A stretch of 5,717 bases of DNA from the NCBI GenBank assembly GCA_002717305.1, contig PBDH01000037.1, positions 1-5,717 of the forward strand. Reading direction: 5' to 3'. Shown here in pieces: positions 5,112-5,717 of this stretch. The position numbers and the translations under genes were made by a program. The notes beneath the pieces were generated by a model. The model did no database searches and had not been told where the DNA came from. It saw only the letters and a program-made list of their open reading frames with translations. This DNA is from Gammaproteobacteria bacterium (GTDB lineage Bacteria > Pseudomonadota > Gammaproteobacteria > Pseudomonadales > Litorivicinaceae). Position 1 is the first letter of the stretch; every line of letters begins with the position of its first letter.

Positions 5112-5717
5112 CTAAGAAATGTCAGCAGGTAGCAGGCTGTCTGGTACATCTTGGAAACAGACCGGTCTCAAAAATCGGCGAATAGCCATAGTCCCCACTG
5201 ATGTTGCACCAAAGTTCGTGCTCGCCGGATAAGGCCCGCCGTGGACCATCGCGTCACAAACTTCTACACCCGTCGGATAAGCGTTAGCCAAAACCCGGCC
5301 GGCCTTGCGAGTCAAAATTGGCATCAGCGCACACCCATATTCAATGTCATCATCTGTCGTATGTAATGTACACGTCAGCTGCCCGTCCAGACATTTTGCC
5401 ACCTCGAGCATTTGCTCAAAATCCAACGCTTTTACAATGAGACCCAAAGGACCAAAAACCTCATGACCAAGCGACGCATCTGCTAACCAAGTCGACCCAT
5501 CTGTTTCGTATAGGTATGGGGTTGCCTGTCGTCCATCACACGTTGAAGTGAGGACACTACGCACACCCGACGTGTGCGATATCCGTTTCTGTCCCTCTTT
5601 GTACGCAACGGCTATGCCATCAGTCAGCATCGTTTGAGGGGCTGCACCGGCTAACGCGACTTTAGCTGCATCAACAAGGTTGTCTGCTGATTCGCCCTCA
5701 ATCACAACAATAATCCC
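5112..5717 (-). CDS. Alpha-ketoglutaric semialdehyde (2,5-dioxovalerate) dehydrogenase, C-terminal part
   Basis: The last 201 residues of an aldehyde dehydrogenase are present; the frame runs open through the window edge, so the N-terminal 300 or so residues are outside. The visible part starts GIIVVIEGESAD, which in this family directly follows the catalytic-cysteine motif, so that cysteine should lie only a few residues beyond the edge. HEVFGPLG (visible residues 85-92) holds the conserved Glu that contacts the nicotinamide ribose. The tail block with PTGVEVCDAMVHGGPYPAS and SVGTMAIRRFLRPVC is diagnostic of the KGSADH group rather than of general aldehyde dehydrogenases. Known members oxidise 2,5-dioxopentanoate to 2-oxoglutarate with NAD(P)+, the last step of the 4-hydroxyproline, L-arabinose and D-glucarate/galactarate routes. 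The gene is convergent with dctM. The stop is TAG at 5114-5112. Confidence 0.9.
   Translation of the reverse strand, partial: GIIVVIEGESADNLVDAAKVALAGAAPQTMLTDGIAVAYKEGQKRISHTSGVRSVLTSTCDGRQATPYLYETDGSTWLADASLGHEVFGPLGLIVKALDFEQMLEVAKCLDGQLTCTLHTTDDDIEYGCALMPILTRKAGRVLANAYPTGVEVCDAMVHGGPYPASTNFGATSVGTMAIRRFLRPVCFQDVPDSLLPADIS

Noticed and set aside
1..5717. CRISPR array, insertion sequence, toxin-antitoxin or phage defence genes
   Set aside because: I saw no regular repeats, transposase, terminal inverted repeats or defence-family proteins. All sizeable genes are explained by uptake and catabolism families.

Overview
The window reads as an ordinary but tidy piece of a heterotrophic proteobacterial chromosome carrying an uptake and catabolism locus. 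The tRNA-Arg(ACG) resembles gammaproteobacterial versions (with a GATAGAGTAC D-arm and a CTACGAA anticodon loop). The protein families and moderate base composition fit a marine or free-living gammaproteobacterium. That placement is inference from pattern memory, not a computed result.

Layout from left to right: (1) tRNA-Arg(ACG) at 16-92 with encoded CCA, then about 175 nt without a recognisable gene. (2) A minus-strand metal-dependent amidohydrolase of the prolidase-like (Xaa-Pro dipeptidase related) group, 268-1494. (3) A divergent promoter region of about 210 nt. (4) A plus-strand TRAP transporter: substrate-binding protein dctP (1705-2844), a perfect 13-bp intrinsic terminator straight after it, a 250-nt gap with interleaved inverted repeats, then dctQ (3095-3634) and dctM (3627-4937), which overlap by 8 nt and both start with TTG. 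(5) A convergent intergenic region with a 9-bp inverted repeat. (6) The C-terminal 201 residues of a minus-strand aldehyde dehydrogenase of the alpha-ketoglutaric semialdehyde (2,5-dioxovalerate) dehydrogenase type, cut by the window end just after where its catalytic cysteine should lie.

How the genes may work together: the tripartite transporter imports a small organic acid or carboxylate-bearing compound using an ion gradient. The amidohydrolase probably hydrolyses a peptide-like or amide bond in an imported or derived compound. The dehydrogenase makes 2-oxoglutarate, the entry point to the TCA cycle for 4-hydroxyproline and for several sugar acids. A hydroxyproline or Xaa-hydroxyproline scavenging locus is an attractive hypothesis; sugar-acid catabolism is the main alternative. 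The window contains neither a regulator nor the diagnostic middle-pathway enzymes, so the substrate is undetermined.

No clearly new system is visible. The most interesting non-coding signal is the arrangement between dctP and dctQM: a strong terminator, then overlapping dyads and a possible 15-codon leader ORF that ends inside the dctQ ribosome binding site.
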